Below are positions 1 to 7,439 of a stretch of 26,655 bases of DNA, piece after piece; within the stretch, counting starts at the first letter, position 1; each line of letters begins with the position of its first letter. The stretch is from an uncultured Lachnospiraceae bacterium (lineage in GTDB: Bacteria > Bacillota > Clostridia > Lachnospirales > Lachnospiraceae). The notes under the pieces are model-generated. The model was given only the letters and a program-made list of their open reading frames with translations. It did no database searches and was not told the DNA's origin. The DNA lies in contig CAJTTT010000016.1 in NCBI GenBank assembly GCA_910579285.1, positions 55,603 through 82,257 on the forward strand. Direction: 5' to 3'. A program made the translations under genes and the position numbers.

Positions 1-843
1 GTCCGAATCCAGCAGGCTCTTCGTGTTTGCCGCCAGAAAATCCACCGCAAAATAAATGCCTTTGGCGTCCCTGCCCGGCGCGCTGATGTCCCTCGGCTGG
101 GAGGAGCCGCAGCACAGCGCCACCCGGTCAAACTCCTGCAGCAGCTTCTCCGCCTTTACCGTCTTACCGATATCACAGTTTGTCACGAAGGTCACGCCTT
201 CCTCCTCCATGACTTTGATCTTGCGGTCAATGACGTGTTTCTCCAGTTTCATATTGGGGATGCCGTACATCAACAGGCCGCCAATCCGATCGGAGCGTTC
301 AAACACCGTCACCAGATGTCCCCTTCTGTTGAGCTGATCCGCCACCGCAAGGCCGGAAGGGCCGCTGCCCACCACGGCCACCTTCTTTCCTGTGCGCACC
401 TTTGGCGGTCTGGCCGCCGCATAGCCCTTTTCATAAGCGTTTTCAATGATGGCGTACTCGTTTTCCTTCGTGGAAACCGCCTCGCCGTTCAGGCCGCAGG
501 TACAGGCTGCCTCGCACAGCGCAGGACAGACTCTCGACGTAAATTCCGGGAAATTGTTGGTCTTGTGCAGACGGTAGTACGCCTGTTCCCAGTTGCCCGT
601 ATAAACCAGGTCGTTCCACTCCGGCACGAGATTGTGCAGCGGGCACCCGGAGGTCATGCCGCCCAGCGTCATGCCGGACTGGCAGAACGGCACGCCGCAG
701 TCCATACAGCGCGCACCCTGTTCCCGCTGTTGCTCCACAGTCAGATGCACATGAAATTCATTAAAGTTTCGAATACGTTTCTCCGGGCTCACATCCGCCG
801 AAACCCTGCGCTCATATTCCATAAATCCTGTCGGTTTTCCCAT
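1..843 (-). CDS. gltD: Glutamate synthase [NADPH] small (beta) subunit, partial (3' end outside window)
   Basis: The first 281 residues are visible; the family is usually about 490, so roughly 40% of the protein lies beyond base 1. GltD takes electrons from NADPH through FAD and passes them via Fe-S clusters to GltB. The N-terminal Fe-S cysteines are at residues 46, 49, 54 and 67, with a second group at 106, 110, 114 and 116. A Rossmann FAD-binding motif (VAVVGSGPSG) sits at about 155-164, followed by an acidic strand end (FER, 181-183). The stretch FCQSGMTLGG and SGCPLHNLVPEW is typical of bacterial GltD. The start ATG lies 2 bases after the gltB stop, with an AGGAG ribosome site inside the end of gltB, so the two are co-transcribed and probably translationally coupled. 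The frame is open to the window edge with no frameshift. Confidence 0.96.
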   Translation of the reverse strand, partial: MGKPTGFMEYERRVSADVSPEKRIRNFNEFHVHLTVEQQREQGARCMDCGVPFCQSGMTLGGMTSGCPLHNLVPEWNDLVYTGNWEQAYYRLHKTNNFPEFTSRVCPALCEAACTCGLNGEAVSTKENEYAIIENAYEKGYAAARPPKVRTGKKVAVVGSGPSGLAVADQLNRRGHLVTVFERSDRIGGLLMYGIPNMKLEKHVIDRKIKVMEEEGVTFVTNCDIGKTVKAEKLLQEFDRVALCCGSSQPRDISAPGRDAKGIYFAVDFLAANTKSLLDSD

Positions 844-845
844 GT

Positions 846-3800
846 TTATATCTTCTCCTTATCCTTCTTATAAAACGCCTCGATCTGCGCCTGCTCTGCA
901 CTCAGGCCCTTCTCCTCCATCCGGGCGATGGACTTTAGCATGATCTCGTAATCGTGGGGAATAATCTTCTTAAACTTCGGCAGATATGCCCCGAAATTGT
1001 CCAGAATCTCCTTTCCCTTGGCGGAATTGGTACAGGCCACATGTTCCCCGATCATCTCTTTCAGCGCAAGGACATCATATTTTGAGGTGATTTCATAGGA
1101 GGAAACCATTTCTTTGTTGGTCTTCGTGTACAGGTCGTTGTTCTCATCCAGCACATAGGCGATGCCGCCGCTCATGCCCGCCGCAAAGTTTTTGCCCACG
1201 GAGCCGATAATCACCACACAGCCTCCTGTCATATATTCACAGCCGTGGTCGCCCACGCCCTCCACCACCGTGGCGGCGCCGGAGTTTCTGACGCAGAACC
1301 GCTCACCGGCAGCGCCATTGATGAAGGCCTTGCCGGAGGTAGCTCCATAGAATGCCACATTGCCGATGATGATATTTTCGTCCTGCTTGAATGTGGATCC
1401 CTTGGGCGGATAAACCACCAGCTTTCCTCCCGACAACCCCTTTCCGAAGTAATCATTGGAATCGCCCGCCAGTTCCAGTGTGAGCCCTTTCGGGATGAAC
1501 GCGCCGAAACTCTGTCCGCCGGACCCCTTGCACAAAATATGGTAGGTGTCCTCCTCCAGCGTGTCGCCGAATCTTCTCGTGATCTCCGAACCGAAGATGG
1601 TGCCGAAGGTGCGGTCCGTGTTGGAGACGTTCACTTCCAGACTCCGCTTCTGCCCGCTCTCAAGCGCCTTTAATAGCTGCTTTAAGAGCACCCTCTCGTC
1701 GAGCGTCTTTTCCAGATGGAAGTCGTAAACCTGTTTCGGATCAAAGATCACTTTCTCCCTGCTCCCCTCATAGGGATTCCTCAGAATCAAGGTAAGATCC
1801 ACTTTGCGCTGGCGGTCTGTCAGGTTCTCCTTCACCTTCAAAAACTCTGTCCTGCCCACCAGCTCATCCACCCTGCGCACACCAAACTTCGCCATATACT
1901 CCCGCAGCTCCTGCGCGATGAACCGCATGAAGTTCTCCACATATTCGGGCTTTCCCGTAAAGCGTCTGCGAAGTTCCGGGTTCTGGGTTGCCACGCCCAC
2001 AGGGCAGGTGTCCAGATTGCAGACGCGCATCATCAGACAGCCAAGGGTCACAAGCGGCGCGGTGGCAAAGCCGAACTCCTCCGCTCCGAGAATCGCAGCG
2101 ATGGCCACATCCCGTCCGCTCATCAGCTTCCCGTCCGTCTCGATGCGGACTTTGTTTCTAAGACCGTTCTGGATCAGCGTCTGGTGGGTCTCCGCCAGTC
2201 CAAGCTCCCAGGGCAGTCCCGCATTGTGGATGGAATTGCGGGGCGCCGCTCCCGTGCCGCCGTCATAGCCGCTCACCAGAATTACCTGGGCCCCCGCTTT
2301 CGCCACGCCTGCTGCCACCGTTCCCACACCTGCCTCGGAAACGAGCTTCACCGAAATCCGCGCCCTGGTATTGGCATTTTTCAAATCGTAAATCAACTGC
2401 GCCAGATCCTCGATGGAATAAATGTCATGGTGCGGCGGCGGGGAAATCAGCCCCACACCTGGCGTGGAATGTCTCGTCTTTGCAATCCACGGATATACCT
2501 TGCCGCCGGGAAGGTGCCCGCCCTCGCCGGGCTTCGCCCCCTGCGCCATCTTGATCTGAATTTCCTGGGCGCTGTTCAAGTATTCGCTTGTGACGCCGAA
2601 CCTTCCGCTTGCCACCTGTTTGATGGCGGAACAGCGGTTTAAGCCGTCCGGCCCCACCGTCAGCCTCTCCCGGTCCTCCCCGCCCTCACCAGAGTTGGAT
2701 TTGCCGTGCAGACGGTTCATGGCGATGGCCAGTGTCTCGTGCGCCTCCCTGGAGATGGAGCCGTAGGACATGGCTCCCGTCTTAAACCTTGTGACAATCG
2801 TGTCAACACTCTCCACTTCCTCTATCGGCACGGGTTTCTTCGCAAAACGGAAATCCATCAGCCCCCGCAGATTTCTGATGCTCTCCTCATTGTTGACCGC
2901 CTTGGTATATTTCTTAAATAATTCATAGTCACCCCGTCTGGTTGACTCCTGCAGTAAATGAATGGTCTCCGGGTTGTACAGGTGCTCATCCGCACCGCTC
3001 CTCATTTCGTGATGTCCCGTGCTGTCCAGCGTCAGATCTGTGGATAGACCAAGTGGGTCAAATGCCATCGAGTGCAGGGCATCCACCTCCTCCTCAATAT
3101 CTTTCAAGCTGATGCCGCCCACCCGGCAGACCGTGTTGGTAAAATATCTGTTAATCACCTCTTTGTCGATGCCGATGGCCTCAAAAATCTTGGAGCCCTG
3201 ATAAGACTGGATGGTAGAGATGCCCATCTTGGAGGCGATCTTTACGATCCCGTGTAAAACCGCGTCATTATAGTCATTGACCGCCGCGTAGTAGTCCTTA
3301 TCCAGCATGCGATTGTCGATCAGCTCACGGATGCTTTCCTGGGCCAGGTAGGGATTGACTGCCGATGCGCCGAAACCGAGCAGGGTTGCGAAATGGTGTA
3401 CCTCCCTCGGCTCCGCGGATTCTAAGATAATGTCCACACTTGTTCTCTTCCCCGTGCTGACCAGATGCTGCTGCAGGGCCGACACAGCCAGCAGGGACGG
3501 AATCGCCACCCGGTTCTCATCCACACCTCTGTCTGACAGGATCAGAATATTCGCCCCGTCCCGGTATGCCCTGTCCACCTCCACAAAAAGCCTCTCGATG
3601 GCCTTTTCCAGTCTGGTATTCTTATAGTAAGTGATGGGAATGACCTCCACCCGAAATCCTTCCGCCTTCATGGCCTTGATCTTGAGAAGATCGGTGCTTG
3701 TGAGAATCGGGTTATGCACCTGGAGCATATTGCAGTTTTCCGGCGTCTCCTCCAGGAGATTGCCGTCCTGCCCCAGATAGACCGTGGTGGAGGTGACCAC

Positions 3801-5399
3801 CTCCTCGCGGATCGCGTCGATGGGCGGGTTCGTCACCTGGGCAAAAAGCTGTTTGAAGTAATGGAACAACGGATGATGCGCTTTCGACAGCACGGGAATT
3901 GGCGTGTCCACACCCATAGCCGCGACCGCCTCCCCGCCGTTTTCCGCCATCGGCAGGATGCTCGTCTTTAAATCCTCGTAAGTGTAGCCGAACGCCTTCT
4001 GCATCCGCCGCCTTTCTTCGTCCGTAAATTCCGGCACGCGCTGGTTGGGAATCTTTAGCTCCTTCAAAGTCACCAGCTTTCTGTCCAGCCACTCGCCGTA
4101 AGGCTGTGCAGACGCATATTTTTCCTTCAGTTCATCGTCGTCAATGACTCTTCCCTGCACCGTATCCACCAGGAGCATTTTGCCGGGATGAAGTCTTTCT
4201 TTCACCACAATTTTGGCGGGGTCGATCTCCAGCACCCCGACTTCTGAGGAGAGGATCAGCGTGTCGTCGTCCGTAATCATATAGCGGGAAGGCCGCAGAC
4301 CATTTCGGTCAAGCACTGCGCCCATGATATCCCCGTCACTGAACAGAATGGATGCCGGGCCGTCCCACGGCTCCATCATGGTGGCATAATACTGGTAGAA
4401 GTCCTTTTTCTTCTGCGACATCGTCTTGTTGTTTTCCCACGGCTCTGGAATGGTAATCATCACCGCAAGAGGCAGCGGCATCCCGCTCATCACGAGAAAT
4501 TCCAGCGTATTGTCAAGCATGGCCGAGTCGGAGCCGGAGGCGCCTATGGCGGGAAGGATCTTGTGCATCTGCCCTTTTAGATGTTCGGACTCCATGTTCT
4601 CCTCCCTGGCCTGCATTTTGTCCGCGTTTCCCCGGATCGTGTTGATCTCCCCGTTGTGCACAATGAAGCGGTTCGGATGGGCCCTCTCCCAGCTCGGATT
4701 TGTGTTGGTGGAAAACCTGGAGTGCACCATAGCAATGGCCGACTCATAGTCCTTATCCTGCAAGTCCGCAAAGAACGTGCGAAGCTGTCCCACCAGAAAC
4801 ATGCCCTTATATACAATCGTCCGGCTGGAGAGACTGACCACATAAGTCAAATCCGTGGACTGCTCAAAGGTTCTCCGCAGGATATAGAGCTTTCTGTCAA
4901 AAGCAGAACCTTTCTCCACATCCGCCGGCTTTCTGATAAACGCCTGCATAATGCACGGCATGCATTCCACCGCCTTGTGTCCCAGTACAGAGGGCGCCGT
5001 AGGCACCGTGCGCCAGCCCAAAAGCGGCAGACCCTCTTTCTGCGCGATGATCTCAAACATTTTCTTCGCCTGGCTGCGCTGCAGTTCATCCTGCGGGAAA
5101 AAGAACATTCCCACACCGTACTCCCGCTCTCCGCCGATGTCAAAGCCCAGATCTTTCGTCACCTTCCGCATGAACTTGTGGGGCATCTGCGTGAGAATCC
5201 CGACGCCGTCTCCCGTCTCGCCGTCCGCATCCTTGCCGGCCCTGTGTTCCAGATTCTCCACAATTTTAAGGGCATTTTCCACGATGGCTCGGCTCTTTTT
5301 GCCTCTGATGTTCACACATGCGCCGATCCCGCAGTTGTCATGTTCAAATTCCTCCCGGTAGAGAGGGGATTTCGGGGTGGTTGTCTTTACATCAAACAT
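846..5399 (-). CDS. gltB: Glutamate synthase [NADPH] large (alpha) subunit
   Basis: This 1517-aa protein makes two glutamates from glutamine and 2-oxoglutarate, using electrons supplied by GltD. The order is an N-terminal class II glutamine amidotransferase domain, a central domain, an FMN-binding synthase domain and a C-terminal beta-helix domain. Cys23 in the motif HDNCGIGA is the expected catalytic nucleophile, exposed when a 22-residue propeptide is removed. The 3Fe-4S cluster cysteines are at 1121, 1127 and 1132 (CLMMRVCNLDTC). The length matches the family. The frame is open upstream to 5504, but I chose the ATG at 5399 because CAGGAG lies about 8 bases before it and the protein then starts as homologues do. 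The upstream extension would run through the promoter and a leader hairpin. gltD follows after 2 bases. Confidence 0.97.
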   Translation of the reverse strand: MFDVKTTTPKSPLYREEFEHDNCGIGACVNIRGKKSRAIVENALKIVENLEHRAGKDADGETGDGVGILTQMPHKFMRKVTKDLGFDIGGEREYGVGMFFFPQDELQRSQAKKMFEIIAQKEGLPLLGWRTVPTAPSVLGHKAVECMPCIMQAFIRKPADVEKGSAFDRKLYILRRTFEQSTDLTYVVSLSSRTIVYKGMFLVGQLRTFFADLQDKDYESAIAMVHSRFSTNTNPSWERAHPNRFIVHNGEINTIRGNADKMQAREENMESEHLKGQMHKILPAIGASGSDSAMLDNTLEFLVMSGMPLPLAVMITIPEPWENNKTMSQKKKDFYQYYATMMEPWDGPASILFSDGDIMGAVLDRNGLRPSRYMITDDDTLILSSEVGVLEIDPAKIVVKERLHPGKMLLVDTVQGRVIDDDELKEKYASAQPYGEWLDRKLVTLKELKIPNQRVPEFTDEERRRMQKAFGYTYEDLKTSILPMAENGGEAVAAMGVDTPIPVLSKAHHPLFHYFKQLFAQVTNPPIDAIREEVVTSTTVYLGQDGNLLEETPENCNMLQVHNPILTSTDLLKIKAMKAEGFRVEVIPITYYKNTRLEKAIERLFVEVDRAYRDGANILILSDRGVDENRVAIPSLLAVSALQQHLVSTGKRTSVDIILESAEPREVHHFATLLGFGASAVNPYLAQESIRELIDNRMLDKDYYAAVNDYNDAVLHGIVKIASKMGISTIQSYQGSKIFEAIGIDKEVINRYFTNTVCRVGGISLKDIEEEVDALHSMAFDPLGLSTDLTLDSTGHHEMRSGADEHLYNPETIHLLQESTRRGDYELFKKYTKAVNNEESIRNLRGLMDFRFAKKPVPIEEVESVDTIVTRFKTGAMSYGSISREAHETLAIAMNRLHGKSNSGEGGEDRERLTVGPDGLNRCSAIKQVASGRFGVTSEYLNSAQEIQIKMAQGAKPGEGGHLPGGKVYPWIAKTRHSTPGVGLISPPPHHDIYSIEDLAQLIYDLKNANTRARISVKLVSEAGVGTVAAGVAKAGAQVILVSGYDGGTGAAPRNSIHNAGLPWELGLAETHQTLIQNGLRNKVRIETDGKLMSGRDVAIAAILGAEEFGFATAPLVTLGCLMMRVCNLDTCPVGVATQNPELRRRFTGKPEYVENFMRFIAQELREYMAKFGVRRVDELVGRTEFLKVKENLTDRQRKVDLTLILRNPYEGSREKVIFDPKQVYDFHLEKTLDERVLLKQLLKALESGQKRSLEVNVSNTDRTFGTIFGSEITRRFGDTLEEDTYHILCKGSGGQSFGAFIPKGLTLELAGDSNDYFGKGLSGGKLVVYPPKGSTFKQDENIIIGNVAFYGATSGKAFINGAAGERFCVRNSGAATVVEGVGDHGCEYMTGGCVVIIGSVGKNFAAGMSGGIAYVLDENNDLYTKTNKEMVSSYEITSKYDVLALKEMIGEHVACTNSAKGKEILDNFGAYLPKFKKIIPHDYEIMLKSIARMEEKGLSAEQAQIEAFYKKDKEKI

Positions 5400-5418
5400 A
5401 AGCTTTTCTCCTGACTTT

Positions 5419-5460
5419 CTATAGGTATCTTTCAGATAAGAAAAAACGCAAAAGAGGCAT
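5419..5460 (-). CDS. Possible 13-aa leader peptide in the gltB leader
   Basis: A mini-ORF reading MPLLRFFLSERYL and ending in TAG sits between the gltB promoter and the gltB start. It has a good ribosome site, AAAGGAG at 5467-5473, six bases before its ATG. The same AAGGAG forms part of the 5' arm of the leader terminator hairpin, and the first codons lie in the loop and 3' arm. A ribosome on this ORF would therefore melt the hairpin. No run of one regulatory codon is seen (three Leu near the start, no Glu or Gln run). It is not a recognised leader peptide, and an ORF this short could arise by chance. Confidence 0.3.
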   Translation of the reverse strand: MPLLRFFLSERYL

Positions 5461-5478
5461 CTAGCGCTCCTTTGCGTT
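5441..5478 (-). terminator. Intrinsic terminator-like hairpin in the gltB leader (attenuator or MATE-gene terminator)
   Basis: On the minus strand an 11-of-12 bp stem (arms 5467-5478 and 5445-5456, one A-C mismatch, 10-nt loop) runs directly into six T, then CTTATC. It lies downstream of the gltB promoter and upstream of the gltB ribosome site. Transcripts from that promoter must therefore read through it. It would also end read-through transcripts from the MATE gene, whose stop is 86 bases upstream. Confidence 0.75.
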
Positions 5479-5491
5479 CTACATGTATACA

Positions 5492-5520
5492 ATAATACAC
5501 CCACTCAGTCAGTTTGTAAA
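5492..5520 (-). promoter_or_regulatory. Sigma-A promoter of gltBD
   Basis: On the minus strand TTTACA (5515-5520) and TATTAT (5492-5497) are separated by exactly 17 bases. Transcription would start near 5485, giving a leader of about 85 nt before the gltB ATG. The leader holds the hairpin and mini-ORF described separately. Confidence 0.75.
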
Positions 5521-5563
5521 TAAAGACTTTTCATCGAATTGTCAGATAATTCAGCTGTTCTTA

Positions 5564-6910
5564 TCATCCTTTTTGCAAGGAACTGGAAACAGGCTTCCGA
5601 ATCAGAATATGAAGCAGAATCACTGCCAATATGGCCGTCAGCAGATCGGAGACGGCCTGCGCCATCAGAACGCCGGAATAGGCAAATGTTTTTGAAGCGA
5701 TGAACAAAACGGCCGCAAACACCACCCCCTGCCTGCTGACAGACAGCAGAAACGCTCCAACGGCTTTTCCCGCCGATTGAAACGTACAGGTCGTCACCAG
5801 CACAACCGCCGTAAACACCATTCCCATCTGCTGCATGCGGAGCATGGGAACGCCGATTTCTATAATGGATGCGTCCCGCATAAACAGCCCGATCATGGCA
5901 GGCGCCGCAAGGGAAAGCGCTCCTGCCAGCACTGCCGCCGCACCACATTCAAATTCGTAGCAGAACCGTAGAATTTCCTTGAGGCGCGCATGATTTTTCG
6001 CCCCGTAATTGTAGCCGATCAGCGGCTGCGCTCCAAACGCAAAACCCACCAGAATCAGAACCGCAATCAGGTTCACCTTCATCACAATTCCCATAGCCGC
6101 AACCCTGTCGTTTCCGTATGGCAGCAAAGACCGATTCGTCAGCGCGATCCCAATACTCTGCATCAGATTCGTAATGGACGCCGGAATCCCGATTGCCAGA
6201 ATCTGCCCAACCTCGGCGATATGAATATGAAATCCCGCCGGGTTGATGGAAAGCCGCCGGCTTTTCTTTAACAGAAACCAGACATAAAAGAGATCCGCGA
6301 AGATATTTCCGATCACGGTCGCAATGGCCGCGCCTGCCGCCCCCAGCCCCAATACGGAAATAAAGACAGGATCCAAAATCATATTGACGACTGCGCCCAA
6401 TATATTACCCGTCATAGTCGCAGTCGCAAATCCTTCTGTCCGCAGCAGATTGGACGGCGTAAAAGATAAGATAATAAACGGCGCGCCAAGCACGATATAA
6501 GTAAAATAGCCGGACGCATACGAAATTGTGTCCTGATCCGCTCCCAGCAGATAAAGAATCGGCTCACGAAGCATCATCATCACTATCGTCACCACAATCC
6601 CGCACAAAATCGCCGCATAAAAGCAAAACACACTGAGGCGTTTTGCATCCTCATCCTTTTTCTCCCCGAACAGCCGGGAGATGACGGAGCTTCCTCCCAA
6701 CCCAAAAATATCGCCGAGCGCAATCATCAAGGTAAAAACAGGCGCGCTCAAAGATACCCCCGCCACCAGATTTGTGTTGCCCGTCTGCGCAATAAAATAG
6801 GTGTCTACCATATTGTAAACCAATGAAACAACCATGCTAAACACCACCGGCAGGGCTAATGTAAAGTATGCTTTCGGCACAGGCGCTTTTTCAAACAACT
6901 CATTTTCCAT
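5564..6910 (-). CDS. MATE family multidrug/cation efflux transporter
   Basis: This 448-aa integral membrane protein has about 12 hydrophobic segments. Its N-terminal region, PVPKAYFTLALPVVFSMVVS followed by an NMVDTYFIAQTGN-type stretch, is typical of the MATE (NorM/DinF-like) superfamily. Family members export drugs or other organic cations in exchange for Na+ or H+; the substrate here cannot be read from sequence. The frame opens at 6958, but the ATG at 6910 has a clear GGAGG about 8 bases upstream and gives the usual short cytoplasmic N-terminus. It begins 25 bases after the upstream GNAT gene and is probably the last gene of the kinase-GNAT-MATE transcript. The next hairpin downstream is the one in the gltB leader. 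Confidence 0.93.
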   Translation of the reverse strand: MENELFEKAPVPKAYFTLALPVVFSMVVSLVYNMVDTYFIAQTGNTNLVAGVSLSAPVFTLMIALGDIFGLGGSSVISRLFGEKKDEDAKRLSVFCFYAAILCGIVVTIVMMMLREPILYLLGADQDTISYASGYFTYIVLGAPFIILSFTPSNLLRTEGFATATMTGNILGAVVNMILDPVFISVLGLGAAGAAIATVIGNIFADLFYVWFLLKKSRRLSINPAGFHIHIAEVGQILAIGIPASITNLMQSIGIALTNRSLLPYGNDRVAAMGIVMKVNLIAVLILVGFAFGAQPLIGYNYGAKNHARLKEILRFCYEFECGAAAVLAGALSLAAPAMIGLFMRDASIIEIGVPMLRMQQMGMVFTAVVLVTTCTFQSAGKAVGAFLLSVSRQGVVFAAVLFIASKTFAYSGVLMAQAVSDLLTAILAVILLHILIRKPVSSSLQKG

Positions 6911-6935
6911 CGTCCCATCCTCCGACAAAATACTG

Positions 6936-7409
6936 TTACGGCCTTTCGCCCGTCTCACTTATATCCCTCGCCATACACAAAGATTCCGGCATATCCACAT
7001 ACGGCCCATAGTTGGGAATAACCGTAAAGCCTAACTTCTTATACACAGCGCAGGACTCCGCCAAAAGTTCCCCTGTCTCCAGAATCATTTTCCGATAGCC
7101 CAGCTCTGCCGCCCATTCAATCAACAGTGAAACCAGGCTGCTCCCGATTCCCTGTCCCTGATATTCGGTATGTACAAATACCCTTTTCAACTCGACCGTC
7201 CCGTCATCATACTTTCTGATGGCGCCGCCGCCAGCCAGCCTGTCCTTATCATAAACAACGATGGCTTCCCGTATCTCGTCCAGCTGGTTAAATTTCTGAT
7301 ACTTCTCTCTCTTGATCTGTCTCCCGACCCGTCTGTCCAGATCCAGGTCGAGAAGGCGGCAGTTTTCTATAAAATCCTTATTTTTTCCGTCCGTTCTTAC
7401 AAAGTTCAT
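6936..7409 (-). CDS. GNAT family N-acetyltransferase
   Basis: This 157-aa protein has the GNAT fold. The acetyl-CoA pyrophosphate-binding motif A is visible as VFVHTEYQGQGIGSSL (about residues 72-87), and the C-terminal CAVYKKLGFTVI motif is present (about 120-131). Such enzymes transfer an acetyl group from acetyl-CoA to an amine on a small molecule or protein; the acceptor is unknown. The start follows an AGGGGG-type ribosome site about 9 bases away, rather weak. It lies 30 bases after the sensor kinase stop and 25 bases before the MATE start with no terminator in either gap, so the three genes look co-transcribed. A drug- or metabolite-modifying role next to an exporter is plausible but only inferred from context. 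Confidence 0.9.
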   Translation of the reverse strand: MNFVRTDGKNKDFIENCRLLDLDLDRRVGRQIKREKYQKFNQLDEIREAIVVYDKDRLAGGGAIRKYDDGTVELKRVFVHTEYQGQGIGSSLVSLLIEWAAELGYRKMILETGELLAESCAVYKKLGFTVIPNYGPYVDMPESLCMARDISETGERP

Positions 7410-7439
7410 CCTGCACTGCCCCCTGCATGTCCCAAAATT

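Noticed and set aside
235..873. Long plus-strand open frame opposite gltD
   Set aside because: It is antisense to a clear GltD reading frame and its translation has no domain-like pattern.
4581..5414. Plus-strand 277-codon frame opposite gltB, with similar ones at 1716-2642
   Set aside because: Shadows of the GC-rich gltB codons; they lack ribosome sites and protein-like composition.
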